This document shows, one piece after another, positions 27,461 to 35,925 of a DNA stretch of 64,000 bases (the stretch's first letter is position 1; each line of letters begins with the position of its first letter). The notes below the pieces were generated by a model that worked only from the letters and a program-made list of their open reading frames with translations, was not told the origin of the DNA and did not search any database. The stretch covers positions 1-64,000 of the forward strand of contig NZ_BCRB01000006.1 of NCBI RefSeq assembly GCF_001552375.1. The letters are read 5' to 3'. The DNA comes from Cellulomonas iranensis NBRC 101100 = JCM 18110 (GTDB lineage: Bacteria; Actinomycetota; Actinomycetes; Actinomycetales; Cellulomonadaceae). A program made the position numbers and the translations under genes.

Positions 27461-28506
27461 GGCAGCACGAGCGCCTTGGTGCACGTGCGCTCGTCCATCG
27501 CGCGGTACGCGTCCGCGACGTCGTCGAGCGCGAACGTCCCGTCGAACACCAGGCCCGGCTCGATGGTCCCGGCCCACACGTCGGGCAGCAGCCCCTCGAT
27601 GTAGCCGCGCACGGGCGCGACGCCGCCGACCACGCCCTTGTTCGTGCCGAACATCAGCCCGACCGGCAGCTCGGGACCGCCCGCGGGGACGCCGACGAAC
27701 CCGACGCGGCCACCGGGCCGCACGGTCGCGAGCGCCTGCGCCATCGACTCCTTGGTGCCGACGCACTCGAGCACGCCGTCAGGCCCGACGCCGCCGAGCA
27801 GGTCGAGCACGGCGGCCGCGCCCTCGTCGCCACGCTCGGCGACGACGTCGGTCGCGCCGAACCGGCGCGCGAGCGCCTGCCGGGCCGGGTTGCGCGACAT
27901 CGCGACGATCCGCTCGGCACCGAGCCGGCGCGCCGCGATGACGCCGCACAGCCCGACCGCGCCGTCGCCGACGACCGCCACGGTCGACCCGGCGCGCACG
28001 CCCGCCGACAGCGCGGCGTGGTGCCCGGTCCCGAGCACGTCCGTGAGCGTGAGGACGTGCGGCAGCAGCGCGTCGTCCGGGTGCTCGGGCGTGACGACGA
28101 GCGTGCCGTCGGCCAGGGGCACGCGCACGTACTCGCCCTGCGCGCCGTCGGACGGCACGCCGTCGTGGTCGGGCGAGCCCCACCACGCGACCTGCTCGCA
28201 CGAGGTGTGGACGCCGTTGCGGCAGTGCACGCACGTGTTGTCGCAGATCGAGAACGGCGCGACGACGAAGTCGCCGACGCGCACGCGACGCACGTCGGAC
28301 CCGACCTCCTCGACCACGCCGACGAACTCGTGCCCGATCCGGTGAGGGCCGTCGGTGGGCCGCACGCCGCGGTAGCCCCACAGGTCGGAGCCGCACACGC
28401 ACGTCGCCACGACGCGCACGACCGCATCGGTGGGTCGCTGGATCTCGGGGTCCGGCACCTGCTCGACGCGCACGTCGCGGGGGCCGTGGATCACTGTCGC
28501 TCGCAC
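27457..28506 (-). CDS. Zinc-dependent alcohol dehydrogenase
   Basis: A 349-aa MDR-superfamily NAD(P)-dependent dehydrogenase. Catalytic zinc ligands are Cys and His in TCVCGSDLWGY and GHEFVGVVEEVGSDV. The structural-zinc region has CDNTCVHCRNGVHTSC (four Cys). The nucleotide fold is VAVVGDGAVGLCGV. First gene of the run that continues through Nif3 and the zinc-ribbon gene with GTGA overlaps. GTG 28506 follows TAGGCT by six bases. Substrate is not evident. Confidence 0.92.
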   Translation of the reverse strand: MRATVIHGPRDVRVEQVPDPEIQRPTDAVVRVVATCVCGSDLWGYRGVRPTDGPHRIGHEFVGVVEEVGSDVRRVRVGDFVVAPFSICDNTCVHCRNGVHTSCEQVAWWGSPDHDGVPSDGAQGEYVRVPLADGTLVVTPEHPDDALLPHVLTLTDVLGTGHHAALSAGVRAGSTVAVVGDGAVGLCGVIAARRLGAERIVAMSRNPARQALARRFGATDVVAERGDEGAAAVLDLLGGVGPDGVLECVGTKESMAQALATVRPGGRVGFVGVPAGGPELPVGLMFGTNKGVVGGVAPVRGYIEGLLPDVWAGTIEPGLVFDGTFALDDVADAYRAMDERTCTKALVLP

Positions 28507-28512
28507 ACCGGA

Positions 28513-28518
28513 AGCCTA
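28513..28518 (-). promoter_or_regulatory. -10 element of leaderless alcohol dehydrogenase transcript
   Basis: TAGGCT on the minus strand, six bases before the GTG at 28506. Confidence 0.5.
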
Positions 28519-28593
28519 CGGCGCGGGCCACCCGCGGCGCCCGGCGACGGCGGCGTCGGCGCTGCCCGCACGCCGGTAGGCTGACCGACCGCA

Positions 28594-28671
28594 GGGGCCT
28601 GTAGCTCAGTTGGTCAGAGCGCCGCGCTTACACCGCGGAGGTCGTCGGTTCGAGACCGGCCGGGCCCACCA
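28594..28671 (+). tRNA. tRNA-Val (anticodon TAC)
   Basis: Acceptor GGGCCTG pairs with CGGGCCC with one G-U. The anticodon stem CCGCG/CGCGG encloses loop CTTACAC with anticodon TAC at 28629-28631. The T arm contains GGTTCGAGACC, and the CCA end is encoded (28669-28671). A TAGGCT at 28576-28581 is a plausible -10. Confidence 0.96.
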
Positions 28672-28737
28672 GCACGCGTCACCGGGCCCGGGACCCGAGC
28701 GTCGCGCGCGCGCCGCGTGATCGACGCCGCACGGGCG

Positions 28738-29205
28738 TCAGAGCGTCGCGAGGGCCTCGCGGTAGGCCTCGAGGGGTCGCGCACGGCCACGCGGGTGCAC
28801 CAGGCTCCAGCGCAGCACGCCGTCGGCGTCGACGAGGAACGAGCCGCGCAGCGCGTGCCCGGTCGACTCGTCGAGCACGCCGAAGGCACGCGCTGCCGCG
28901 CCGTGCGGCCAGAAGTCCGACAGCAGGTCGAACGGGTAGCCCTCACGCTCCGCCCAGGCGCGCAGCGTGAACATCGCGTCGCACGACACCGCGACGAGCC
29001 GGGCGCCGGCGTCGTCGAACAGGCCGATCTCGTCGCGCAGCTCGCCGAGCTCGCCCGTGCAGGTGCACGAGAACGCGAAGGGGACGAACACGAGCACGAG
29101 CGGCTCGCCGCGCAGCTCGGACAGCGCCACGGGCGTGCCGTGCGTGTCGGGCAGCGTGAGGTCGGGGACGGGGTCGCCGACGCGCAGGGTCTGCCCTGCG
29201 CTCAC
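28738..29205 (-). CDS. Peroxiredoxin (AhpE/1-Cys type)
   Basis: A 155-aa thiol peroxidase of the AhpC/TSA family reducing peroxides in the cytosol. The active site is PFAFSCTCTGEL: the second Cys is the peroxidatic one (CTGE as in AhpE). The additional Cys two residues earlier is unusual. VAVSCDAMFTLRAWAE and SFLVDADGVLRWSLV are family segments. No clear C-terminal resolving Cys is seen. GTG 29205 overlaps the DUF3052 stop (GTGA), so both are co-translated. Confidence 0.92.
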   Translation of the reverse strand: MSAGQTLRVGDPVPDLTLPDTHGTPVALSELRGEPLVLVFVPFAFSCTCTGELGELRDEIGLFDDAGARLVAVSCDAMFTLRAWAEREGYPFDLLSDFWPHGAAARAFGVLDESTGHALRGSFLVDADGVLRWSLVHPRGRARPLEAYREALATL

Positions 29206-29624
29206 TTGCCGCGGCCGCGCGTCGCCAGACGCGTGGCCGACCAGTCGGGGCCGATGGCGAACGTCGTCATCGCGTGCAGGCCGGACGTGGTCGCGGCCTC
29301 CTCGATGTCGGAGTGCGACACGTGGCCCGGGCGCCCGGCCTTCGGCGAGAACACCCAGATGGGGCCCGAGTCGTCGAGGACCGTCATCGCGTCGACGAGG
29401 TAGTCGGTGAGGTCGCCGTCGTCGTCGCGGAACCAGATGATCGCGCCGTCCGTGACGTCGTCGTAGTCCTCGTCGACGAGCTCGCTGCCGGTGACGGCCT
29501 CGAGCGCCGCGCGCACGTCCCCGTCGACGTCGTCGTCGTAGCCGAGCTCCTGGATCGTCTGCCCGGAGCTGAAGCCGAGCCGAGCGACCGCCTGAGACAC
29601 GGCGTCGTCCGCGGTGGGTGACAC
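29202..29624 (-). CDS. DUF3052-family protein
   Basis: A 140-aa actinobacterial protein starting VSPTADDAVSQAVARLGFSS, with QTIQELGYDDDVDGDVRAAL and IIWFRDDDGDLTDYLVDAM, all typical of DUF3052. It sits next to aceE as in mycobacteria (Rv2239c region). Acidic and cytosolic, no catalytic motif. GTG 29624 matches the usual homologous start; further upstream the frame is low-complexity. Coupled to the peroxiredoxin gene downstream. Confidence 0.85.
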   Translation of the reverse strand: MSPTADDAVSQAVARLGFSSGQTIQELGYDDDVDGDVRAALEAVTGSELVDEDYDDVTDGAIIWFRDDDGDLTDYLVDAMTVLDDSGPIWVFSPKAGRPGHVSHSDIEEAATTSGLHAMTTFAIGPDWSATRLATRGRGK

Positions 29625-29756
29625 GTCGAGCGGTTCCCTTCTCCCGGGGCCGCTCACGTGACGCGGACCCACCTGTTGATGTCGGGACACGTTAGCCCAC
29701 CGCACGCCCCGAGGCCCTGGGAAGCGGGCAGCGGGAACGCGTGTCACCGACGTCAC

Positions 29757-29770
29757 GCCCTGATCAGGGC
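29757..29770. promoter_or_regulatory. 14-bp perfect palindrome upstream of aceE
   Basis: GCCCTGATCAGGGC lies in the 298-bp gap between divergent DUF3052 and aceE, about 155 bp before aceE. A second palindrome, GACACGTGTC (29836-29845), follows. Both are candidate operators; the regulator is unknown. Confidence 0.35.
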
Positions 29771-29922
29771 CCGCGGGTGTGACTTTCGGGCCTCGCCGGA
29801 CGGAGAATGGTGCGACCACCCGCCATCCCCCTGCCGACACGTGTCAGGGCGTCGGGTGCCGACACGGAGCGTGCCGAGGCGCCGACAGGCGCCGGGCGCG
29901 CACGAGACGCGAAGGAGCACCG

Positions 29923-32670
29923 GTGGCTTCCATCGACGAGACGGGCCCCCTGATCGGCGGTCTGCTTAGCCAGGTCCCGGACATCGACCCGGAGGAGACC
30001 GGTGAGTGGCTCGAGTCCCTCGACGGCCTGATCGGGGACAAGGGCGGCCCGCGCGCGCGGTACGTCCTCATGAGCCTGCTGCGGCACGCACGTGAGCGCA
30101 ACGTCGCGATCCCGGCGTCGCTGAACACCCCGTACGTCAACACCATCGCGGTGCACAACGAGCCGTACTTCCCGGGCGACGAGGTCATCGAGCGCCGCTA
30201 CCGCTCCTGGATCCGCTGGAACGCCGCCGTCATGGTGACGCGCGCGCAGCGTCCCGGCATCTCGGTCGGCGGCCACATCTCGTCGTACGCGTCGGTCGCG
30301 ACGCTCACCGAGGTCGGCCTCAACCACTTCTTCCGCGGCAAGGACCACCCCGGCGGCGGCGACCAGGTGTACTTCCAGGGGCATGCCTCCCCCGGCGTGT
30401 ACGCGCGTGGCCTGCTCGAGGGCCGCCTGACCGAGCACCAGCTCGACGGGTTCCGCCAGGAGCTGTCGCACCCCGGCGGCGGCCTGCCGTCGTACCCGCA
30501 CCCGCGCCTCGCGCCCGACCTGTGGGAGTTCCCCACGGTGTCGATGGGCCTGGGCCCGTCGTCGGCGATCTACCAGGCGTGGACCAACCGCTACCTGCAC
30601 AACCGCGGGATCAAGGACACGAGCCAGCAGGACGTCTGGGCGTTCCTCGGCGACGGCGAGATGGACGAGCCCGAGTCGCGCGGCATGCTGCAGCACGCCG
30701 CCCAGCAGGGCCTGGACAACCTCACGTTCGTCGTGAACTGCAACCTGCAGCGCCTCGACGGCCCGGTCCGCGGCAACGGCAAGATCATCCAGGAGCTCGA
30801 GGCGCAGTTCCGCGGCGCCGGCTGGAACGTCATCAAGGTCATCTGGGGCCGCGAGTGGGACACCCTGCTCAACGCCGACAAGGACCGCGCGCTCGTGCAC
30901 CTCATGAACACGACGCCCGACGGCGACTTCCAGACGTTCCGCGCCGAGGACGGCGCGTTCATCCGCGAGCACTTCTTCGGGCGCGACCCGCGCACCAAGC
31001 AGCTCGTCGAGAAGATGACGGACGACGAGATCTGGGCGCTCAAGCGCGGCGGCCACGACTACCGCAAGCTCTACGCGGCGTACAAGGCCGCACGTGAGCA
31101 CACCGGCCAGCCGACCGTCATCCTCGCGCACACCATCAAGGGCTACGGCCTGGGCTCGGGCTTCGCCGGGCGCAACGCCACGCACCAGATGAAGAAGCTC
31201 AAGATCGACGAGCTCAAGACGCTGCGCGACTCGCTGCACATCCCGATCACGGACGAGCAGCTCGAGGCCGACCCGTACCTGCCCCCGTACTACAACCCGG
31301 GGCCGGAGGACGAGGCGATCCAGTACATGCTCGAGCGTCGCCGTCAGCTCGGCGGCTTCGTGCCCGAGCGCCGCAGCACGCACACCAAGCTCACGCTGCC
31401 GGGCGACAAGGTCTACGAGACGCTCGCCAAGGGCTCGGGCACGCAGGAGGTCGCCACGACCATGGCGCTCGTGCGCCTGTTCAAGGACCTCGTGAAGGAC
31501 AAGGAGTTCGGCCACCGCCTGGTGCCGATCATCCCCGACGAGGCGCGCACGTTCGGCCTGGACTCGATCTTCCCGAGCGCGAAGATCTTCAACACCAACG
31601 GCCAGAACTACATGGCCGTGGACCGCGAGCTCATGCTGAGCTACAAGGAGTCCGAGGCCGGGCAGATCATGCACACCGGCATCAACGAGGCCGGGTCCGC
31701 GTCCGCGTTCCAGGCGGTCGGCACGTCGTACGCCACGCACGGCGAGCCGCTGATCCCGTTCTACTTCTACTACTCGATGTTCGGGTTCCAGCGCACCGGC
31801 GACCAGTTCTGGGCCGCGGGCGACCAGATGGCGCGCGGGTTCCTCATCGGCGCCACCGCCGGCCGCACGACCCTGACGGGCGAGGGCCTGCAGCACGCCG
31901 ACGGCCACTCGCCGCTGCTCGCGGGCACCATGTCGCACGTCGTGCACTACGACCCGGCCTACGGGTACGAGATCCGGCACATCGTGCGCGACGGCATCGA
32001 GCGGATGTTCGGCGAGAACGCGCAGGGCCGCGACCAGGACGTCATCTACTACCTGACGGTCTACAACGAGCCGATGGTGCAGCCGGCGGAGCCCGAGGGC
32101 GTCGACGTCGAGGGCATCCTCAAGGGCATCCACCTGGTGTCCCCGGCCGAGGGTGACGGGCCGCGCGCCCAGATCCTCGCGTCCGGCGTCGCCGTGCCGT
32201 GGGCGATCGAGGCGCAGCACCTGCTCGCCGAGGACTGGGGCGTGCGCGCCGCGGTCTGGTCGGTCACCAGCTGGAACGAGCTGCGCCGCGAGGCGCTCGC
32301 CGCCGAGCAGCACGCGTTCCTGCACCCGGGCGAGGAGCCCCGCACGCCGTACCTCACCGCCAAGCTGCAGGGCGCCGAGGGCCCGTTCGTCGCCACCACG
32401 GACTTCGACCACCTGGTCGCCGACCAGGTGCGCGCGTGGGTCCCCGGCCGGTACGCGACGCTCGGCGCCGACGGCTTCGGCTTCTCGGACACGCGGGCCG
32501 CCGCACGTCGTCACTTCAAGATCGACGGGCCGTCGACCGTCGTGCGCGTGCTGCAGCAGCTCGTGCTCGAGGGCAAGGTCGACCCGTCCCTGCCCGCGCA
32601 GGCCATCGAGCGCTACCGCCTGCACGACGTCACGGCCGGCACGTCCGGCAACACGGGCGGCGACGCCTGA
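29923..32670 (+). CDS. aceE: Pyruvate dehydrogenase E1 component, homodimeric type
   Basis: Thiamine-diphosphate enzyme decarboxylating pyruvate and acetylating the lipoyl group of E2. The 915-aa single chain is typical of gammaproteobacterial/actinobacterial AceE. ThDP/Mg binding is in [12 protein letters not shown] and [17 protein letters not shown], and [20 protein letters not shown] is near the N-terminus. GTG 29923 has AAGGAG seven bases upstream; the open frame before it has no homology. Monocistronic, ending at a very strong terminator. Its E2 partner needs lipoate made by LipA/LipB. Confidence 0.97.
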   Translation: MASIDETGPLIGGLLSQVPDIDPEETGEWLESLDGLIGDKGGPRARYVLMSLLRHARERNVAIPASLNTPYVNTIAVHNEPYFPGDEVIERRYRSWIRWNAAVMVTRAQRPGISVGGHISSYASVATLTEVGLNHFFRGKDHPGGGDQVYFQGHASPGVYARGLLEGRLTEHQLDGFRQELSHPGGGLPSYPHPRLAPDLWEFPTVSMGLGPSSAIYQAWTNRYLHNRGIKDTSQQDVWAFLGDGEMDEPESRGMLQHAAQQGLDNLTFVVNCNLQRLDGPVRGNGKIIQELEAQFRGAGWNVIKVIWGREWDTLLNADKDRALVHLMNTTPDGDFQTFRAEDGAFIREHFFGRDPRTKQLVEKMTDDEIWALKRGGHDYRKLYAAYKAAREHTGQPTVILAHTIKGYGLGSGFAGRNATHQMKKLKIDELKTLRDSLHIPITDEQLEADPYLPPYYNPGPEDEAIQYMLERRRQLGGFVPERRSTHTKLTLPGDKVYETLAKGSGTQEVATTMALVRLFKDLVKDKEFGHRLVPIIPDEARTFGLDSIFPSAKIFNTNGQNYMAVDRELMLSYKESEAGQIMHTGINEAGSASAFQAVGTSYATHGEPLIPFYFYYSMFGFQRTGDQFWAAGDQMARGFLIGATAGRTTLTGEGLQHADGHSPLLAGTMSHVVHYDPAYGYEIRHIVRDGIERMFGENAQGRDQDVIYYLTVYNEPMVQPAEPEGVDVEGILKGIHLVSPAEGDGPRAQILASGVAVPWAIEAQHLLAEDWGVRAAVWSVTSWNELRREALAAEQHAFLHPGEEPRTPYLTAKLQGAEGPFVATTDFDHLVADQVRAWVPGRYATLGADGFGFSDTRAAARRHFKIDGPSTVVRVLQQLVLEGKVDPSLPAQAIERYRLHDVTAGTSGNTGGDA

Positions 32671-32685
32671 CGCGCGCCCCCGCGC

Positions 32686-32726
32686 ACGACGAGACCCCCG
32701 GCCGCAGCGGCCGGGGGTCTCGTCGT
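32686..32726. terminator. Strong bidirectional terminator after aceE
   Basis: An 18-bp perfect stem (left arm 32686-32703, right arm 32709-32726) with loop GCAGC, located between convergent aceE and the TPR-like gene. Confidence 0.9.
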
Positions 32727-32775
32727 TCCTGGACCGTGACGCGGAGGCAGCCGCCGTGGCGGCGCCTGCCCGGCG

Positions 32776-33462
32776 TCAGGTGCCGGGGATGGACTGCTGG
32801 GCCTGCGCGACCTCGCGCGTCAGCTCCGCCTTGAGCGGAGCGACGGCCGAGGCGTCGGGGTAGAGGTCGAGCGACGCCAGGTGCTGCTTGGCCTCGAGGG
32901 GACGGTCGGCCAGCAGCGCGGCGTGCACGAGCGCGCGCGCGACCTCGGGGGCGTGCTCGCGGGGACGCCAGTGCCCGACGCCGAGGTTGAGCGCCTCGAC
33001 GGGCTGCCCCGCCTCGGACAGCAGCGCGAGCGCCTGCGCGAGCGCGAGCCCGGACGGGTCGCGCTCGGCCGCGGTCGTGAGCCGCCGGATGGTGCCCTCG
33101 TGGTCGTCGCGGACCGAGAGCCGCGCGAGCTCCACGAGCGGGTACCAGGCGCGGGGGTTGCCGGCGAGCTCCTCCCCCAGGGCCCAGACCGCCAGATCGG
33201 CGGCGTGCTGCCGCTCGTGCTCGGCGTTCGGGGCCGTCAGCGGGTCGTCCTCCGGCACGGACTCGGCGGCGCGGCGGCGGACGATCTCGGCGAGCGCCTG
33301 GAAGGCCCGTTCGTTGTTGGGGTCGTCGCTCAGCATCGACCGCAGCGCGTCCTCGTGGAGGGTGTCCCCCCGGCGCGAGGCCGTCGTCGGGCGGCGCGCC
33401 CCGACCCGGGAGGCCGAGGAGGGTCGCCGCATGAGCTGGCGCAGGCGGGGCAGGAGAGCCAT
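32776..33462 (-). CDS. TPR-like hypothetical protein
   Basis: A 228-aa protein with helical repeats that resemble degenerate tetratricopeptides. Examples are ALRSMLSDDPNNERAFQALA, GNPRAWYPLVELARLSVRDD, DPSGLALAQALALLSEAGQP and ADRPLEAKQHLASLDLYPDA. Length, the basic N-terminus and the repeats suggest a cytosolic scaffold found in Micrococcales. ATG 33462 follows TAAGGT by six bases. It is divergent from the FasR-like gene. No assigned function. Confidence 0.75.
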   Translation of the reverse strand: MALLPRLRQLMRRPSSASRVGARRPTTASRRGDTLHEDALRSMLSDDPNNERAFQALAEIVRRRAAESVPEDDPLTAPNAEHERQHAADLAVWALGEELAGNPRAWYPLVELARLSVRDDHEGTIRRLTTAAERDPSGLALAQALALLSEAGQPVEALNLGVGHWRPREHAPEVARALVHAALLADRPLEAKQHLASLDLYPDASAVAPLKAELTREVAQAQQSIPGT

Positions 33463-33468
33463 GGCGCG

Positions 33469-33474
33469 ACCTTA
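33469..33474 (-). promoter_or_regulatory. -10 element before TPR-like gene
   Basis: TAAGGT on the minus strand, six bases before the ATG at 33462, with no ribosome site. Confidence 0.45.
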
Positions 33475-33537
33475 TCCGTTCTGCCCCGTCCGCACCCGTT
33501 CTGGGAGCGCCCCCGCCGTTCGACGACGCGCGACGGC

Positions 33538-33557
33538 TTTGTCGACTTCCCACAAGC
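33538..33557 (+). promoter_or_regulatory. Candidate FasR operator, site 1 (fasR promoter)
   Basis: TTTGT-N5-TCC-N-ACAAGC, an imperfect inverted repeat (TTGT-N9-ACAA) just upstream of the -10 TATGCT (33566-33571). The same fixed positions recur before fabD. Suggests autoregulation. Confidence 0.6.
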
Positions 33558-33565
33558 CCGCCGCC

Positions 33566-33571
33566 TATGCT
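33566..33571 (+). promoter_or_regulatory. -10 element of leaderless fasR transcript
   Basis: TATGCT ends seven bases before the ATG at 33579. This favours that start over the in-frame ATG at 33567, which lies inside the hexamer. Confidence 0.5.
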
Positions 33572-33578
33572 CGCGGCC

Positions 33579-34832
33579 ATGGCGACGTCTCCGAGGACGC
33601 CGGCGGCGCGCACGCCCCGCCGCCGCGGCACCACCCCGCAGGCCGGCGCGGCGGCCCCCGTCCTCCCCCCGGCCGGAGCCGACCAGAGCGAGACGCAGCG
33701 CCGCGTGCGCGAGGGCGCGGGGCTGCTCGCCGCGGCCGCGATGCGCCGGCTCGACGCCGACCTCGAGTGGTACCGCGCGCTGCCCGCCGAGGACCGGTCG
33801 TGGGTCAACCTCGTCGCGCAGGCCGGCATCACGGCGTTCATCTCGTGGTACGCCGACCCGACGCGCCCGCCGCACGGCGTCGGCGAGATCTTCGCGGCCG
33901 CGCCGCCCGAGCTGACCCGGTCGATCTCGTTGCAGCACACGCTGCAGCTGGTCCGCGTCGTCGTGGACGTCGTCGAGACGCACTCCGACCGGCTCGCGGC
34001 GCCCGGCGCCGAGCGCGAGCTGCGCGAGGCGGTCATGCGGTACTCGCGCGAGGTCGCGTTCTCGGCCGCCGAGGTCTACGCGCGCGCCGCCGAGGTGCGC
34101 GGCGCGTGGGACGCGCGGCTCGAGGCGCTCGTGGTCGACGCGCTCGTGCGCGGCGACGGCGACGACTCGCTGCGCTCGCGCGTGTCGGCGCTCGGGTGGA
34201 GCGGACGCGGCTCGACGCTCGTCGTGGTCGGCACGGCCGCCGCGCACATGGACGAGGTGCGCTCGGCCGACCTGCGGCGCGCGACCCGCCGGTCGGCCGA
34301 CGACGCGCTCGTCGGGATCATGGGCGACCGCCTGGTGGTGTTCCTCGGCGGCGAGGGCGACCTGCGCGCCGCCGCGATGTCGCTGCTGCCGCGGTTCGGG
34401 CCGGGACCCGTCGTCATTGGGCCGCTCGCGCCCGGGCTCGCCGAGGCGACCCGGTCGGCGCGCGCGGCCCTCGCCGGGCTCGCGGCCGCACCGGGCTGGG
34501 AGCAGGCGCCGCGGCCCGTGCTCGCCGACGACCTGCTGCCCGAGCGCGTGCTCGTCGGTGACGACGACGCACGACGTGCGCTCGTCGAACGGGCCTACAC
34601 GCCGCTCGCCGCGAGCCAGGGCTCGCTGCTCGAGACGCTGTCGGCGTACCTCGGCGCGGGGCGCTCGCTGGAGGCCGCCGCGCGCACGTTGTACGTCCAC
34701 CCCAACACGGTCCGCTACCGGCTCAAGCGCGTCGCGGACGTCACGGGGTGGGACCCGCTGGACGCGCGGGAGTCGTACGTGCTGCAGACGGCCCTGGCCG
34801 TCGGGCGGCTCGACGCCGCCGCGGCCCCCTGA
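33579..34832 (+). CDS. fasR: PucR-type regulator, FasR-like activator of fatty-acid synthesis
   Basis: A 417-aa regulator with a central GGDEF-like/PucR region and a C-terminal helix-turn-helix (LSAYLGAGRSLEAAARTLYV, HPNTVRYRLKRVADVTGWDP). In Streptomyces a homologue in the same position, directly before fabD-fabH-acpP-fabF, activates the fab operon (FasR). Position and domain structure support that role here. A 20-bp motif shared by its own promoter and the fabD promoter is the likely binding site. The symbol follows the Streptomyces name, not the unrelated TetR-type FasR. Confidence 0.85.
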   Translation: MATSPRTPAARTPRRRGTTPQAGAAAPVLPPAGADQSETQRRVREGAGLLAAAAMRRLDADLEWYRALPAEDRSWVNLVAQAGITAFISWYADPTRPPHGVGEIFAAAPPELTRSISLQHTLQLVRVVVDVVETHSDRLAAPGAERELREAVMRYSREVAFSAAEVYARAAEVRGAWDARLEALVVDALVRGDGDDSLRSRVSALGWSGRGSTLVVVGTAAAHMDEVRSADLRRATRRSADDALVGIMGDRLVVFLGGEGDLRAAAMSLLPRFGPGPVVIGPLAPGLAEATRSARAALAGLAAAPGWEQAPRPVLADDLLPERVLVGDDDARRALVERAYTPLAASQGSLLETLSAYLGAGRSLEAAARTLYVHPNTVRYRLKRVADVTGWDPLDARESYVLQTALAVGRLDAAAAP

Positions 34833-34868
34833 GCCCCGCGCCCGCCGGAGGCGTGCCGCGACGCGGCC

Positions 34869-34888
34869 TTTGTACAGGTCCGACAAGC
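34869..34888 (+). promoter_or_regulatory. Candidate FasR operator, site 2 (fabD promoter)
   Basis: The same TTTGT-N5-TCC-N-ACAAGC arrangement as at 33538-33557, located 66 bp upstream of the fabD start in the 121-bp gap after fasR. Conserved positions are identical while the spacer bases differ, as expected for a protein-binding site. Confidence 0.65.
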
Positions 34889-34953
34889 ACGGGACCCGAG
34901 GTTGGTACGTGCCGTGACCGGGTGACGGCGCGCGCCCACGGCACAGTGGTCGG

Positions 34954-35925
34954 GTGCTCGTCGTCGCCTGCCCCGGCCAGGGGGCCCAGTCCCCCGGCAT
35001 GCTCGTCCCGTGGACCGAGGTCGACGGCTTCGCCGACTCCCTCGCGCGTGCGAGCGACGTCGTCGGGGTCGACCTGCTGGCCCACGGCACCACGTCCGAC
35101 GCCGAGACGATCCGTGACACCGCGGTGGCCCAGCCGCTGCTCGTCGCCACCGCGCTCGCGAGCCTGCGCGCGGTGCTCGGCACCGACGCCACGACCGACC
35201 TCGCACGGCTCGCGCCCGCGTCGTTCGACGTCGCCGCGGGCCACTCGGTCGGCGAGCTCGCGGCCGCCGCGGCCGCGGGCGTCCTGACCGACGACGACGC
35301 GCTGCGGCTCGTCGCGGTGCGTGGCGCCGCGATGGCGCACGCGGCCGCCGCGACCCCGACGGGCATGAGCGCCGTGCTCGGCGGCGACCCCGACGAGGTG
35401 CTGGCGCGGCTCGAGGCGCTCGACCTCGTGCCCGCGAACGTGAACGGCGGCGGGCAGGTCGTCGCCGCGGGGGCGCTCGACGCGCTCGCCGCGCTCGGCA
35501 CCGAGGCCCCGGCGCGTGCGCGCGTCGTGCCGCTGCAGGTCGCGGGCGCGTTCCACACCCGCTACATGGCGCCGGCCGTCGACGAGCTCGCCGCGGCGGC
35601 CGCCGCGGTGACGCCGCGCGAGCCCGTGGTCACGCTGCTCGGCAACGCCGACGGCGCGGCCGTCACGAGCGGCGCGGACGCGCTGACCCGCATCGTCGGC
35701 CAGGTCGCGCGCCCCGTGCGCTGGGACCTGTGCCAGGCCACGCTGCTCGAGCTGGGCGTCACGGCGCTGCTCGAGGTCGCACCCGGTGGTGTCCTCACCG
35801 GGCTGGCGCGACGTACGCTGCCGGGCGTCGAGACGCTCGCGCTGAAGTCCCCCGCCGACCTCGACGCCGCGCGCGACCTCGTGCGTCGGCACGCCGGCAC
35901 CACCGCACAGGAGAGCCAGTCGTGA
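34954..35925 (+). CDS. fabD: Malonyl-CoA:ACP transacylase FabD
   Basis: Loads malonyl onto ACP for type II fatty-acid synthesis. The 323-aa protein starts with VACPGQGAQSPGM. The nucleophile is in AGHSVGELAAAA (Ser near residue 95), and GAFHTRYMAPA supplies the catalytic His. The GTG start is followed by fabH with a GTGA overlap. First gene of the fabD-fabH-acpP-fabF operon downstream of the FasR-like regulator. Confidence 0.97.
   Translation: MLVVACPGQGAQSPGMLVPWTEVDGFADSLARASDVVGVDLLAHGTTSDAETIRDTAVAQPLLVATALASLRAVLGTDATTDLARLAPASFDVAAGHSVGELAAAAAAGVLTDDDALRLVAVRGAAMAHAAAATPTGMSAVLGGDPDEVLARLEALDLVPANVNGGGQVVAAGALDALAALGTEAPARARVVPLQVAGAFHTRYMAPAVDELAAAAAAVTPREPVVTLLGNADGAAVTSGADALTRIVGQVARPVRWDLCQATLLELGVTALLEVAPGGVLTGLARRTLPGVETLALKSPADLDAARDLVRRHAGTTAQESQS

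Noticed and set aside
29764-32625. A 953-codon ORF antisense to aceE
   Set aside because: Compositional shadow (Val/Arg/Leu/His-rich, no domain) of the well-conserved aceE.
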